A DNA stretch of 64,000 nucleotides from Bacillota bacterium. Lineage in GTDB: Bacteria; Bacillota; Clostridia; Acetivibrionales; DTU013. Position 1 is the first letter of the stretch; the number at the start of each line of letters is the position of its first letter. The notes below the pieces were generated by a model that was not told the origin of the DNA, ran no database searches, and saw only the letters and a list, made by a program, of their open reading frames with translations. The DNA lies in NCBI GenBank assembly GCA_023409735.1, contig JAEYRB010000041.1, positions 1-64,000 of the forward strand, written 5' to 3'. A program made the translations under genes and the position numbers. This document shows, piece after piece, positions 55,267 through 63,262 of this stretch.

Positions 55267-55974
55267 CTAAGCCTCCGCATTTTCCACTTTACTAAATAAA
55301 CTACTTGTTGCCATAATCGTAATCAAACCCGTAATCATAATAAGTACAAAAATTATTTGACTAAATGAGATTAAAGCTACCATCAGTTGACAACTAAATG
55401 CTGCCAAAATCACTGCCGATACAATGGTAACGGATATTGACTTCTTGATAAACCCAAACCATACAGAAAGAACTCCTAACATACCGGCAAAAATAGAATG
55501 GCAGGCTAGTGAGAGGATTGCCGTTAGCATAGTAGAAATCGTTAGATGATCAGAGCATATATGAAAAATATTTTCTGTCAACAAAAAGATAAGCTGTATT
55601 AATATGCTGCAGAGGAACATAGCGACTGTAGTGTAAAGAAAAACCAACACAATTTTTGCACCGAATATTTTTTTGCGAGGAAGCGGATATAAGAACAAAA
55701 GCAAAGCCCGTTTTCCAGAGTATTCTTCCACAATTAGCTTCGATGACATAACTGCCGATATTATTGAAAAAACAGTCATACTGACAATGTTTATTATTTC
55801 GAATAACGAACTGTAAGCTGTGACTATCTCAATATCAGTTTCTGTTGGGTCTATTTTAGGTATTGCTGCTAATAAATATAAAAGCATCAACATCGCAGCT
55901 GCACTGATCATAACAGCAATATGATATGGACGTAAACTATTTCTTTTCAATTCTAGTGAAATTAGTTTATTCAT
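55267..55974 (-). CDS. ABC-2-type permease
   Basis: Membrane component of 235 residues with about six helices, typical of ABC-2 exporters such as those for peptide antibiotics. The N-terminal LISLELKRNSLRPYHIA cytoplasmic start is usual. Its ATG overlaps the ATPase stop codon by 8 bases. It works with the ATPase encoded just upstream. Confidence 0.85.
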   Translation of the reverse strand: MNKLISLELKRNSLRPYHIAVMISAAAMLMLLYLLAAIPKIDPTETDIEIVTAYSSLFEIINIVSMTVFSIISAVMSSKLIVEEYSGKRALLLFLYPLPRKKIFGAKIVLVFLYTTVAMFLCSILIQLIFLLTENIFHICSDHLTISTMLTAILSLACHSIFAGMLGVLSVWFGFIKKSISVTIVSAVILAAFSCQLMVALISFSQIIFVLIMITGLITIMATSSLFSKVENAEA

Positions 55975-56701
55975 TTGATACTCCTCCTCTTGTGATTGTA
56001 ATAAAGTAATCTTCTATGCCATTTGGGAATTTAGTCTTGATTTCTTGCGTACTGACTTCTTGTACGACTGTCCCGTTTACGATTATTCCAATGCGATCTG
56101 CCATATGCTCAATTTCAGACAGAATATGACTGGAAAGAAGAATTGTCATTCTGTCTTCTTTCACAAGCTGATGGAATAACCTCCGCATATCAATAATTCC
56201 TATAGGATCAAGGCCATTAGTAGGCTCATCCAAAATAAGCAATTTAGGCTTATGTATGATTGCACGAGCAATAGCAAGTCTCTGACGCATACCTAATGAG
56301 AATGTTGATACCGGCTGTGATCCTGTACCGGGCAGACCTACTCTTTTAAGCGTTTCTTCAACATCTATACTCTCTGTGCCCATGTAAGCTAAATGAAGCT
56401 GTAAATTATCTACAGCAGATAAGTGTTCGTAAAAAACAGGACTCTCAATCAAGCATCCTGTTTGTCTGAGAATTTCGGAGTTATTTTTAACACTATCCAT
56501 TCCCAACACGGTTGCTGTTCCTGAGGACGGTTTTAATAAACCCAGCAGCAGCTTAAAAACCGTTGTTTTTCCTGCACCATTTCTACCAAGAAAGCCATAT
56601 ATTTTTCCTCTTTCAACCGATATCTGGCAATTGTGAATAACCTCTATCCCGGCAAAGGCTTTTGTTAAGCAATGTGTTGATACTGCAAGATCTGTGCTCA
56701 T
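55967..56701 (-). CDS. ABC transporter ATP-binding protein (BcrA-like)
   Basis: ATPase of 244 residues. Walker A GRNGAGKT is at about 39-46, the signature FSLGMRQR near 140 and Walker B LLILDEP near 163, with the downstream His in LSSHI. Resembles the BcrA/lantibiotic-immunity exporters. AAGGAG precedes the ATG. It is the first gene of the operon, behind an inverted repeat at 56715-56733. Confidence 0.9.
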   Translation of the reverse strand: MSTDLAVSTHCLTKAFAGIEVIHNCQISVERGKIYGFLGRNGAGKTTVFKLLLGLLKPSSGTATVLGMDSVKNNSEILRQTGCLIESPVFYEHLSAVDNLQLHLAYMGTESIDVEETLKRVGLPGTGSQPVSTFSLGMRQRLAIARAIIHKPKLLILDEPTNGLDPIGIIDMRRLFHQLVKEDRMTILLSSHILSEIEHMADRIGIIVNGTVVQEVSTQEIKTKFPNGIEDYFITITRGGVSNE

Positions 56702-56714
56702 AATATCTCCTTTT

Positions 56715-56733
56715 CATACCTTTCGACGGTATG
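56715..56733. promoter_or_regulatory. Candidate TetR operator before the efflux operon
   Basis: Perfect palindrome CATACC (56715-56720) and GGTATG (56728-56733) around TTTCGAC. GGTATGTAT is also present (reverse) beside the regulator promoter at 57551-57559. Confidence 0.45.
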
Positions 56734-56822
56734 TATTTAATAATTAAAAATATGGCTCTGCCATTTATAATACCAACTGAATGAATGTATGTTTCCAAAA
56801 TATAATTGCCTGGCTGGCAATC

Positions 56823-57476
56823 TTATTTTGGGACGGACAATTCAAACTTTTCAAAGAAGTCGTTGATAAGCTCCATTATCTTATCGTCTATCAAAGGCAA
56901 TCCCATTTTATCAAGCATATCAGCAAGAAATTTAAATTTGTCTTGCAGCTCATTCGTAGTTGCAGGGAACATTGATGGAGTTAACCATATGCTTGTCAGA
57001 AATGGAAGCAACTCCGACAGTTCTCTAGAATACTCCGTGTGAATAGAACCATCACGGTTTCCCTCCTCAATCAATTCATAGAAAAGCGGGCTTAAGATTT
57101 CACGATTTGACACAATAGTCCCAGCTAACACTCTTGGATTCTTTAGGATAGGCAACGATTGAACAGTCATATCTGTACGTACAACATCAGCTTGATTTAG
57201 TTGTATAACTTCACGAAGCTTTTCAAGTCCGTTTAAATCAGAACGATCACGCACAGCGTCAAATGGATTATTTTCTATAAACATCCGGTTGACAACCGCA
57301 TCCATAATTTCTTCCTTCGACTTGAAATGATGGTATACTGCCCCTTTTGTCAACCCACCCAATTCACCAACAATGTCTTGAATGGTCGTTTTATCATATC
57401 CCTTTTCTAAAAAGAGCCTTTGTGCTACTTCTAATATCTTTTCTACAGTAACCTCGGGATATTTGTTCCGTGCCAC
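56823..57476 (-). CDS. TetR/AcrR-family regulator
   Basis: Repressor-type protein of 217 residues. The N-terminal TetR helix-turn-helix is at about 10-57 (ILEVAQRLFLEKGYDKTTIQ and GAVYHHFKSKEEIM). A helical ligand domain follows. The start is GTG with GGAGG 7 bases upstream. It lies ahead of the ABC/MFS efflux genes and probably represses them and itself; ligand unknown. A good promoter lies at 57522-57550. Confidence 0.9.
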   Translation of the reverse strand: MARNKYPEVTVEKILEVAQRLFLEKGYDKTTIQDIVGELGGLTKGAVYHHFKSKEEIMDAVVNRMFIENNPFDAVRDRSDLNGLEKLREVIQLNQADVVRTDMTVQSLPILKNPRVLAGTIVSNREILSPLFYELIEEGNRDGSIHTEYSRELSELLPFLTSIWLTPSMFPATTNELQDKFKFLADMLDKMGLPLIDDKIMELINDFFEKFELSVPK

Positions 57477-57521
57477 AAGTCAACCTCCAAGCTGTAACAT
57501 TCTTTCCATATGTATAGATAT

Positions 57522-57550
57522 ACTATAATTGGCATGCTTTGTTTTGTCAA
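57522..57550 (-). promoter_or_regulatory. Promoter of the TetR-type gene
   Basis: On the minus strand TTGACA (57545-57550), 17 bases and TATAGT (57522-57527). A GGTATGTAT half-site lies just upstream of the -35 box. Confidence 0.7.
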
Positions 57551-57568
57551 GATACATACCAAAAGTAT

Positions 57569-58087
57569 TTAAAGTTCACTAATTCTTTTTGTACTCACAT
57601 GATGTAATTCCTTCTCCATAATCTCATATGCCAATATCACATCATTTTTAACGGGATGCCTTTCATGCTTTATGGTCTTATAGCCAATTTTCTCATAAAG
57701 TCCTGCTGCAGGTAACGATGCATCCAGACATGCTTTATCGTAGCTTTTACCAATCACCGCTTCAATTTCATTCATAATATATGTGCCATACCCTTTCTTC
57801 TGATGCTCAGGCAGCACATAAACTCTTGTGATATGGTTATCCAAGAAGCTTCCGGTCCCAACAATTTCCTCATCTACCTTAAGCACGCTGACATTTCCAG
57901 CCTGCACATCCTTTGCTATGACACACAAGCTATGATGATTGCGAAAAAAGTCCACAACTTCTGACGGGTAGTACCTTGGATATATTGCTTTAATTGTGCA
58001 CTGTACTATCTCATATATTCTATGAGTTTCCTGCACTGTTGCCTGCTGGTAAGTTACATTCCCGCATTTTTCCAACATTGGCTTCAC
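57569..58087 (-). CDS. GNAT-family N-acetyltransferase
   Basis: Acyltransferase of 172 residues. The acetyl-CoA loop is YVLPEHQKKGYGTYIMNEIE near 105-124 (Q-x-x-G-x-G). Tyr and His residues near the end (AGLYEKIGYKTIKHER) are typical. The start is most likely GTG, since AAGGAGGATCA immediately precedes it; an ATG 15 bases further upstream overlaps this site. The substrate is unknown. It stands alone between the TetR and LysR genes. Confidence 0.85.
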   Translation of the reverse strand: MKPMLEKCGNVTYQQATVQETHRIYEIVQCTIKAIYPRYYPSEVVDFFRNHHSLCVIAKDVQAGNVSVLKVDEEIVGTGSFLDNHITRVYVLPEHQKKGYGTYIMNEIEAVIGKSYDKACLDASLPAAGLYEKIGYKTIKHERHPVKNDVILAYEIMEKELHHVSTKRISEL

Positions 58088-58182
58088 TGATCCTCCTTCC
58101 ATTACACACCTGCCCCTCTTAAATTATTTCATAAGTTACCTAACCTTCACACATTCTTTTCTACTCATGAAAAATACTATTA

Positions 58183-59067
58183 TTATATCATCATTTCATT
58201 TGCCAATTTGATGAAAGCCTTAAGTGCTGCTGACATCCATTTTGTTTTGTGGCAAAGCACTTGAGTAAATATAAGAAATTCCGGCCCTACCCAATTCAAT
58301 CTCACAAGACGTTTTTGCTGAAGTTCTTCTTCCACGGCGGTCTGAGGCAGAAATGTGATGCCCATTCCACTCAAGGTTAATTGCTTTATTGCATGAACAT
58401 TGCCGGTTTCTATTACTGAACGAGGCTTTACATTACATTGTGACATTATAGTATCAAAAAGTGATCTATAACCGCAGCAGGATTCAGTTAAAATCAGGGG
58501 TTCACCCGATAAGTCTTCAGGATAGACACTTTCTCTTGAAGCAAAGGTATGTTCAGGCGAGCAAAAAAGAGCCATTAGTTCAGGGGCTTGAAATACAGTG
58601 ATAAAATCAGTATTTACTATCTTTTGGTCAACAAAAAATGCTATGTCAATTGTATTATCTTTTAATGATTGCAGAAACTCAGCTCTATTCCCAAATTTGA
58701 TAGAAATTTCGACATCAGGGTATCTTAAGCGGTATTCTTTTAAAACCTTAGGCAGCTTGGTTACACATAAGGATTCAACTGCACCTATGATTAAAGGTCC
58801 ACTTGGCATATCCGAGTTACCTGCAATATTCTTAACGTCATTCGACAGCTTTAGCATCTGCTCAGCCAACGGCAGCAGCTTTTTTCCTTCATACGTTACT
58901 GTGATGTTATGACCTAGACGTTCAAACAATCTCACCTTTAGTTCATGCTCAAGTAATTGAATTTGCGAGGTAATAGACGATTGAGCATAGCCTAGCTCTA
59001 TCGCTGCTTTTGAAAAGCTTTGAAGATTTGCAATCGTTACAAAAGCCTTTAATTGTCTTAATTCCAT
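58183..59067 (-). CDS. LysR-family regulator
   Basis: Regulator of 294 residues. The N-terminal winged helix (1-60) contains FSKAAIELGYAQSSITSQIQ. The C-terminal substrate-binding domain follows from about 88 (PLIIGAVESLC). It is divergent from the DinB-like gene at 59197, the usual arrangement for a LysR regulator and its target. AGGTGA precedes the ATG. The effector is unknown. Confidence 0.88.
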   Translation of the reverse strand: MELRQLKAFVTIANLQSFSKAAIELGYAQSSITSQIQLLEHELKVRLFERLGHNITVTYEGKKLLPLAEQMLKLSNDVKNIAGNSDMPSGPLIIGAVESLCVTKLPKVLKEYRLRYPDVEISIKFGNRAEFLQSLKDNTIDIAFFVDQKIVNTDFITVFQAPELMALFCSPEHTFASRESVYPEDLSGEPLILTESCCGYRSLFDTIMSQCNVKPRSVIETGNVHAIKQLTLSGMGITFLPQTAVEEELQQKRLVRLNWVGPEFLIFTQVLCHKTKWMSAALKAFIKLANEMMI

Positions 59068-59196
59068 TAAGTTCACCTACTTATTGCTTTTATCGATAAA
59101 TTGTATAGAATTTATCAATTTTACTAAGCATTTACTGTATGATACCATAATGTCTAGTATTTGGGAATATTTTATTATTTGAAAGGGTACTTTACT

Positions 59197-59676
59197 ATGA
59201 GCGAATTTTCGAAAAATAATCAGGAACTAATTAGATTGATTAGTGAATGGGAGCCAAAGCTATCTCAGCTTTCAGTAGATGTAATAACAAAAAGGAGAAA
59301 CATCCAAAACAGGACAATCAAGCAGATCGTGGGTCATATGGTCGATTCAGCTTCCAACAATACCCATAGGATAATCCATTTGCAATATCAGCCAAGTCCA
59401 TTGATTTTTCCCGATTACGCAAACCTTGGCAATAATGACAGATGGATCGCAATACAGAATTATCAGGATGAAAAGTGGGAGGATCTTATACAGCTGTGGA
59501 AGTATGCCAATTATCATATTGTCCATGTTATAAATAACGTTGACACTGAAAAGCTAGACAATGTATGGATCAGCGCACTAAAAAACACTATCTCGCTAAA
59601 AGAAATGATTACTGATTATCTGAATCACTTCAAGCTGCACTTGAGTGAAATTGATAATCTGATAAACAATAACTAA
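59197..59676 (+). CDS. DinB-like four-helix protein
   Basis: Protein of 159 residues with the four-helix layout of DinB/YfiT-like metalloproteins. The first helix is followed by IVGHMVDSASNN near 45, with a metal-type His, and DYLNHFKLHLSEID near the C-terminus holds further His residues. Such proteins may act as small-thiol transferases, but that role is not shown here. The start MSEFSKN follows GAAAGGG. Its divergent neighbour is a LysR regulator. Confidence 0.7.
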   Translation: MSEFSKNNQELIRLISEWEPKLSQLSVDVITKRRNIQNRTIKQIVGHMVDSASNNTHRIIHLQYQPSPLIFPDYANLGNNDRWIAIQNYQDEKWEDLIQLWKYANYHIVHVINNVDTEKLDNVWISALKNTISLKEMITDYLNHFKLHLSEIDNLINNN

Positions 59677-59870
59677 GCGATCAGCTATTTTGAGAAAACC
59701 CTTGGCTTACCATCCATGGCCTTCTGTACTCACAATTAAACTTGTAATTTACAGCTAAAATACAACTGCAATTTTTTAAGGAAATTGAATTAGTTCGTTT
59801 CCAATGTTTCAATGGCATTGTGTAAGCCAGGGTTTTCATAAAATAATTTCCGGTCTTATAAGCTAAACAT

Positions 59871-60779
59871 TTAAAATTTACTTTTATGCCAGATAACTGA
59901 TGAATCAATATGGTATATATCCGGCGAGCAGGTTCTTGCCATTATTCCGGCTAACTCTTCAGTCATCTTCACTATCTGATTTTTTACTCCCTCTGCGCCA
60001 TTCTTTTTTAAAGGTTCCATAATCGCCCTGCCTGCAGATACTGCATTCGCACCCAATGCAAGCGCCTTAAATACATCGCTTCCACTCATAACACCACAGT
60101 CAACAAAGATGGGGATTTGACCATTGATTACTTTAGCAATCCTAGGTAATACTAATAACGGAGGAACTGCATAGTTCATAATTCCGTGGTGATGTGAAAC
60201 TACAATACCTTTAGCTCCGGCCTCTAAAGCTTTATATGCATCTTGTTCACTGAGAACTCCCTTTATGATAAAGGGTAATTTCGTAGATTTTATGAATTCT
60301 TTTATTTCTGTAAGAGTTTTAGGTTTCATATGTTCACCTAAAACAATATCGTATCTGCCATTTCCTCCGAAGGAGTGGTCTACATCCATGCCCAGAGCCA
60401 TGACCCCACAGCGCTCCGCATGCTCAATTCTCTTTAATATATAGTCATTATCTGCATATGGTTTTATAATATTAATTGTACGCGCACCTGTAGCTGTAAT
60501 AGCTGCAATTTCATCCTGATCGCCCATACCTGCCCAATTAACAGCATTTGCCGCCAGTGCACCCTTTGCCATTTCAACCATTCCATCTTCATACACATTG
60601 TTTAGATGTGATAAAGCTGCCATCATAACAGGAGTATTAAATGTCTCTCCAAATAGTTCAAATTTTGTTGAAGGCAAAACAGCATCAATATGTCTCATTT
60701 CAATCAATAATGAATCAAAGTACTCTCTGGTTATCTGATTTGAATCCCATGGCCTACTGTTAATTTCCTCATATCTCAT
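59871..60779 (-). CDS. FMN-dependent alpha-hydroxyacid-oxidising protein
   Basis: TIM-barrel flavoenzyme of 302 residues, of the lactate-oxidase/isopentenyl-diphosphate-isomerase-like group. It has TGARTINIIKPYADN near 98, LPFIIKGVLSEQDAYKALEA near 170, where the Lys binds FMN, VVSHHHGIMNYA near 195 and IPIFVDCGVMSGSDVFKALA near 220. It is somewhat shorter than typical lactate oxidases. AAGGAG lies 8 bases before the chosen ATG. Confidence 0.82.
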   Translation of the reverse strand: MRYEEINSRPWDSNQITREYFDSLLIEMRHIDAVLPSTKFELFGETFNTPVMMAALSHLNNVYEDGMVEMAKGALAANAVNWAGMGDQDEIAAITATGARTINIIKPYADNDYILKRIEHAERCGVMALGMDVDHSFGGNGRYDIVLGEHMKPKTLTEIKEFIKSTKLPFIIKGVLSEQDAYKALEAGAKGIVVSHHHGIMNYAVPPLLVLPRIAKVINGQIPIFVDCGVMSGSDVFKALALGANAVSAGRAIMEPLKKNGAEGVKNQIVKMTEELAGIMARTCSPDIYHIDSSVIWHKSKF

Positions 60780-60860
60780 ATGTGACACTCCTTTTCTTAG
60801 TTCACAAACATTACCGGAAATATTATTTGCTAAAATTCTAAATTTACTTTAATAATAGCT

Positions 60861-60998
60861 TTATTCCTGTCCTTTATATAGCTTGAGTACTTCCGGGTCG
60901 TCCAGGCATTCTGCTATACATGCAGTATCTTCAGCAGTAAATGGTCGGAGTATCACTTTATTTCCCGGTAATGTTGGTTTGCTTTTTAAATTAATCAT
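60861..60998 (-). pseudogene. N-terminal fragment of a GNAT acetyltransferase
   Basis: ORF of 45 codons on the minus strand. It starts MINLKSKPTLPGNKVILRPF and continues TAEDTACIAECLDDPEVLKL, the usual start of RimJ/RimL-like acetyltransferases, then stops. The remaining two thirds of the gene are missing. An AGAGGG site precedes the ATG, so the fragment may still be translated. Confidence 0.6.
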
Positions 60999-61045
60999 TA
61001 TGTCATTCCCTCTATTCTATCTAGTACTGTCATTTCTGAAACATT

Positions 61046-61100
61046 TGACTTATTTAGTCAGTCCAATCAGATAATTCTCCACTATTGACTTATTTAGTCA
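61046..61100. repeat. Direct repeat of a TGACT-N5-AGTCA palindrome
   Basis: TGACTTATTTAGTCA occurs at 61046-61060 and 61086-61100, 40 bases apart, each followed by a related CCAATCAGATAA-ATTCTCC stretch. The palindrome may be an operator or a duplicated hairpin. Confidence 0.7.
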
Positions 61101-61163
61101 ATTAGTCGGCACCAATCAGATAAATTCTCCGCTAGTTCCGACCATCATATATAATCTTTATCA

Positions 61164-61652
61164 TTAGCCCTGTAATTTCAGCCATTCTATAACCGGTGAA
61201 AGATTTTCTTCCTTTACACCATTAAAACCGTTTTCAATTATAACAATGGATTCTTGGATCCTCTCATCCTTGTCCTTGCGGCTTTTAAGCATCTTTAAAA
61301 ACATAGACAGCATAATTCTGTCCATACCTTTTATCTCTTTCAGAGGCAAGCATCCACCTCTCAAATAAAAGAACGGTATACCTTCCAGCTTATTCCTTGC
61401 TGTAACTGTTTCCACATCCGGTTCAGCAGTCCTCCCTGTGCCTGATCCACAAACAGCCTTGACATTGTACTTTCTCACCTTATTAAGGCCCTTCACCTTA
61501 CCGCCGTACATCCAGCCCAGGAAAATGATCTCTTCGTCCTTATTTATCTTTGATAACTCCTTAACCGAAAAAACCTTAAGCTTAGCTTTACCGCCAAGCA
61601 TATCTGCATACCTTTTAGTAAAGCCTGTTTTGGATTCATAAACAATTATCAT
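61164..61652 (-). CDS. Flavodoxin-like protein
   Basis: Protein of 162 residues with a flavodoxin fold. MIIVYESKTGFTKRYADML holds a diverged FMN-phosphate loop. Later IIFLGWMYGGKVKGL near 42 and FFYLRGGCLPLKEI near 95 fit the flavodoxin_5-like, PrrA/HemG-type group. Probably a cytoplasmic flavin electron carrier. GAGGTGGAATAGG precedes the ATG. No redox partner lies next to it. Confidence 0.78.
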   Translation of the reverse strand: MIIVYESKTGFTKRYADMLGGKAKLKVFSVKELSKINKDEEIIFLGWMYGGKVKGLNKVRKYNVKAVCGSGTGRTAEPDVETVTARNKLEGIPFFYLRGGCLPLKEIKGMDRIMLSMFLKMLKSRKDKDERIQESIVIIENGFNGVKEENLSPVIEWLKLQG

Positions 61653-61749
61653 TTTTCCTATTCCACCTCATTTTTTCTTACATTAAGCCAATAGAATTTA
61701 ACCAATCTTCACTTATTCTGAAAATGCTGCTTAGGTTACTCATATTTTA

Positions 61750-62043
61750 TCATATATATACTATCCATCCAACTATTTGCATTCCAGCTTTAATATTTCC
61801 AGAATGATTAATATTAGCCTTTTCAAACTCTTTTCCTAAAATAAAATAGAAAAGCCCTATAAAAAGCATTGTTTGCATAGAGCTGTGCGGTGTCCATATA
61901 AGTCGATATCTGCCGGCTTCTACAGGAAGCTTTCCATCTTCATCCCCAAAGGGTGTTTTAAAATAATTATCTTGTCTCACAAATGCCCCATTAGGTGCAA
62001 TTTCATGCGCAACTTCACTGGTTGCAACATTCCCATAGCTCAT
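61750..62043 (-). pseudogene. Truncated and frameshifted glutathionyl-hydroquinone reductase (YqjG/ECM4-like)
   Basis: The first 50 residues have the unmistakable start of ECM4/YqjG enzymes: NGAFVRQDNYFKTPFGDEDG and KLPVEAGRYRLIWTP. In intact enzymes the catalytic Cys-Pro-Trp follows. Here the frame instead continues into unrelated sequence with a hydrophobic stretch (MLFIGLFYFILGKEF). A different frame still reads GHRTALC in place of the usual AHRAV, so a deletion and frameshift occurred. A strong GGAGGAGGG site remains. Confidence 0.75.
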
Positions 62044-62082
62044 ATATTCCCTCCTCCTAATTTCAAACTTTTTATTCCAGAG

Positions 62083-63240
62083 TTATACTTTTTTCATTGC
62101 ACAATCCAGATCATGAATCAGATCATCTGCATTCTCAATTCCTACTGACAACCGAAGTAAGCGGTCTGTCAAACCATTTTTCAGACTTAACTCTTCCGGA
62201 ACCTCCGAATGCGTTTGAGTAATTGGGTAGGTAAGCAAGGATTCAGTTCCGCCTAGGCTTTCTGCAAATTGTATTAATTGAACTTCTTTTAGCAGATTTA
62301 CTGCCTGCTCCTTTGTCCGCATATTAAAACTGATCATTGCCCCAAATCCTCGTGCCTGTTTTTTAACTATTGCATATCCCGGGTGGTCGATCAGGCCTGG
62401 ATAAAATACATCTGTAACTTTTTCCTGTCGTTTTAACCATTCAGCAATCTTCATTGCATTTTCGCATGCCCGCTCCATTCGAACAGCTAGTGTTTTGATC
62501 CCGCGAATGATCATCCAGCTATCAAAAGGGTCTAAAGCGGCGCCAAGACATTTTGCCATAAAATGAATTTTTTCTCCCAGCTCTGGTGTTGCTGCAACCA
62601 AAAATCCGGACAATGTATCATTGTGACCACCCATATACTTTGTTCCACTATGTACCACAATATCGGCACCAAGAGAGATCGGATTTTGCAGGTATGGCGA
62701 TAAAAAGGTGTTGTCAACGATTAATAGTAATTCATGCTTTTTACAAGTTTTTGCTAAAGCTTCAATATCCGTCACATGCATCATTGGATTGGTAGGAGTT
62801 TCTATAAACACAGCTTTGGTATGATCTGTTATATGTGGCTCGATATTATCTTCCGCAATATTTAGTCGGGTGAATTCTATTCCATTTTTCTGACTGATAC
62901 GCTCAAATAGCCGGATGCTTCCTCCATATAGATCCTCTTCCACAATTAAGTGATCTCCGGGTGAAAAAATTTCCATAAGTGCACTGATAGCAGCCATACC
63001 AGAAGTAAAAGCTGCACAATCTGACCCCTGCTCCAACTGAGCCACCAGTTTTTCCAGATAATTTCTTGTTGGATTTGTCTGTCTCGTATAATCATAGCCT
63101 GTTGTTTTTCCTAAATCCGGATGAGCAAATGTCGCTGTCTGAAAAATTGGTATAGAGATAGCACCATATGTCCTCTCTTGTTCTCTTCTTTCCTCTTCTC
63201 TATATAGATGAATACACTGTGTTTCGATTCGATCGGCCAC
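62083..63240 (-). CDS. Transsulfuration PLP enzyme (cystathionine gamma-synthase/beta-lyase type)
   Basis: PLP enzyme of 385 residues of the Cys/Met metabolism group. The PLP Lys201 is in VVHSGTKYMGGH and Asp176 in LIVDNTFLSPY. The N-terminal YDYTRQTNPTRNYLE is the phosphate-contact motif. It could make cystathionine, cleave it, or act as a related sulfhydrylase; the sequence alone does not decide. The start is GTG with AAGGAAG upstream. It follows the MalY-like gene by 22 bases, making a small sulfur-amino-acid operon. Confidence 0.88.
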   Translation of the reverse strand: MADRIETQCIHLYREEERREQERTYGAISIPIFQTATFAHPDLGKTTGYDYTRQTNPTRNYLEKLVAQLEQGSDCAAFTSGMAAISALMEIFSPGDHLIVEEDLYGGSIRLFERISQKNGIEFTRLNIAEDNIEPHITDHTKAVFIETPTNPMMHVTDIEALAKTCKKHELLLIVDNTFLSPYLQNPISLGADIVVHSGTKYMGGHNDTLSGFLVAATPELGEKIHFMAKCLGAALDPFDSWMIIRGIKTLAVRMERACENAMKIAEWLKRQEKVTDVFYPGLIDHPGYAIVKKQARGFGAMISFNMRTKEQAVNLLKEVQLIQFAESLGGTESLLTYPITQTHSEVPEELSLKNGLTDRLLRLSVGIENADDLIHDLDCAMKKV

Positions 63241-63262
63241 AATCTACACTTCCTTTCTTCTC

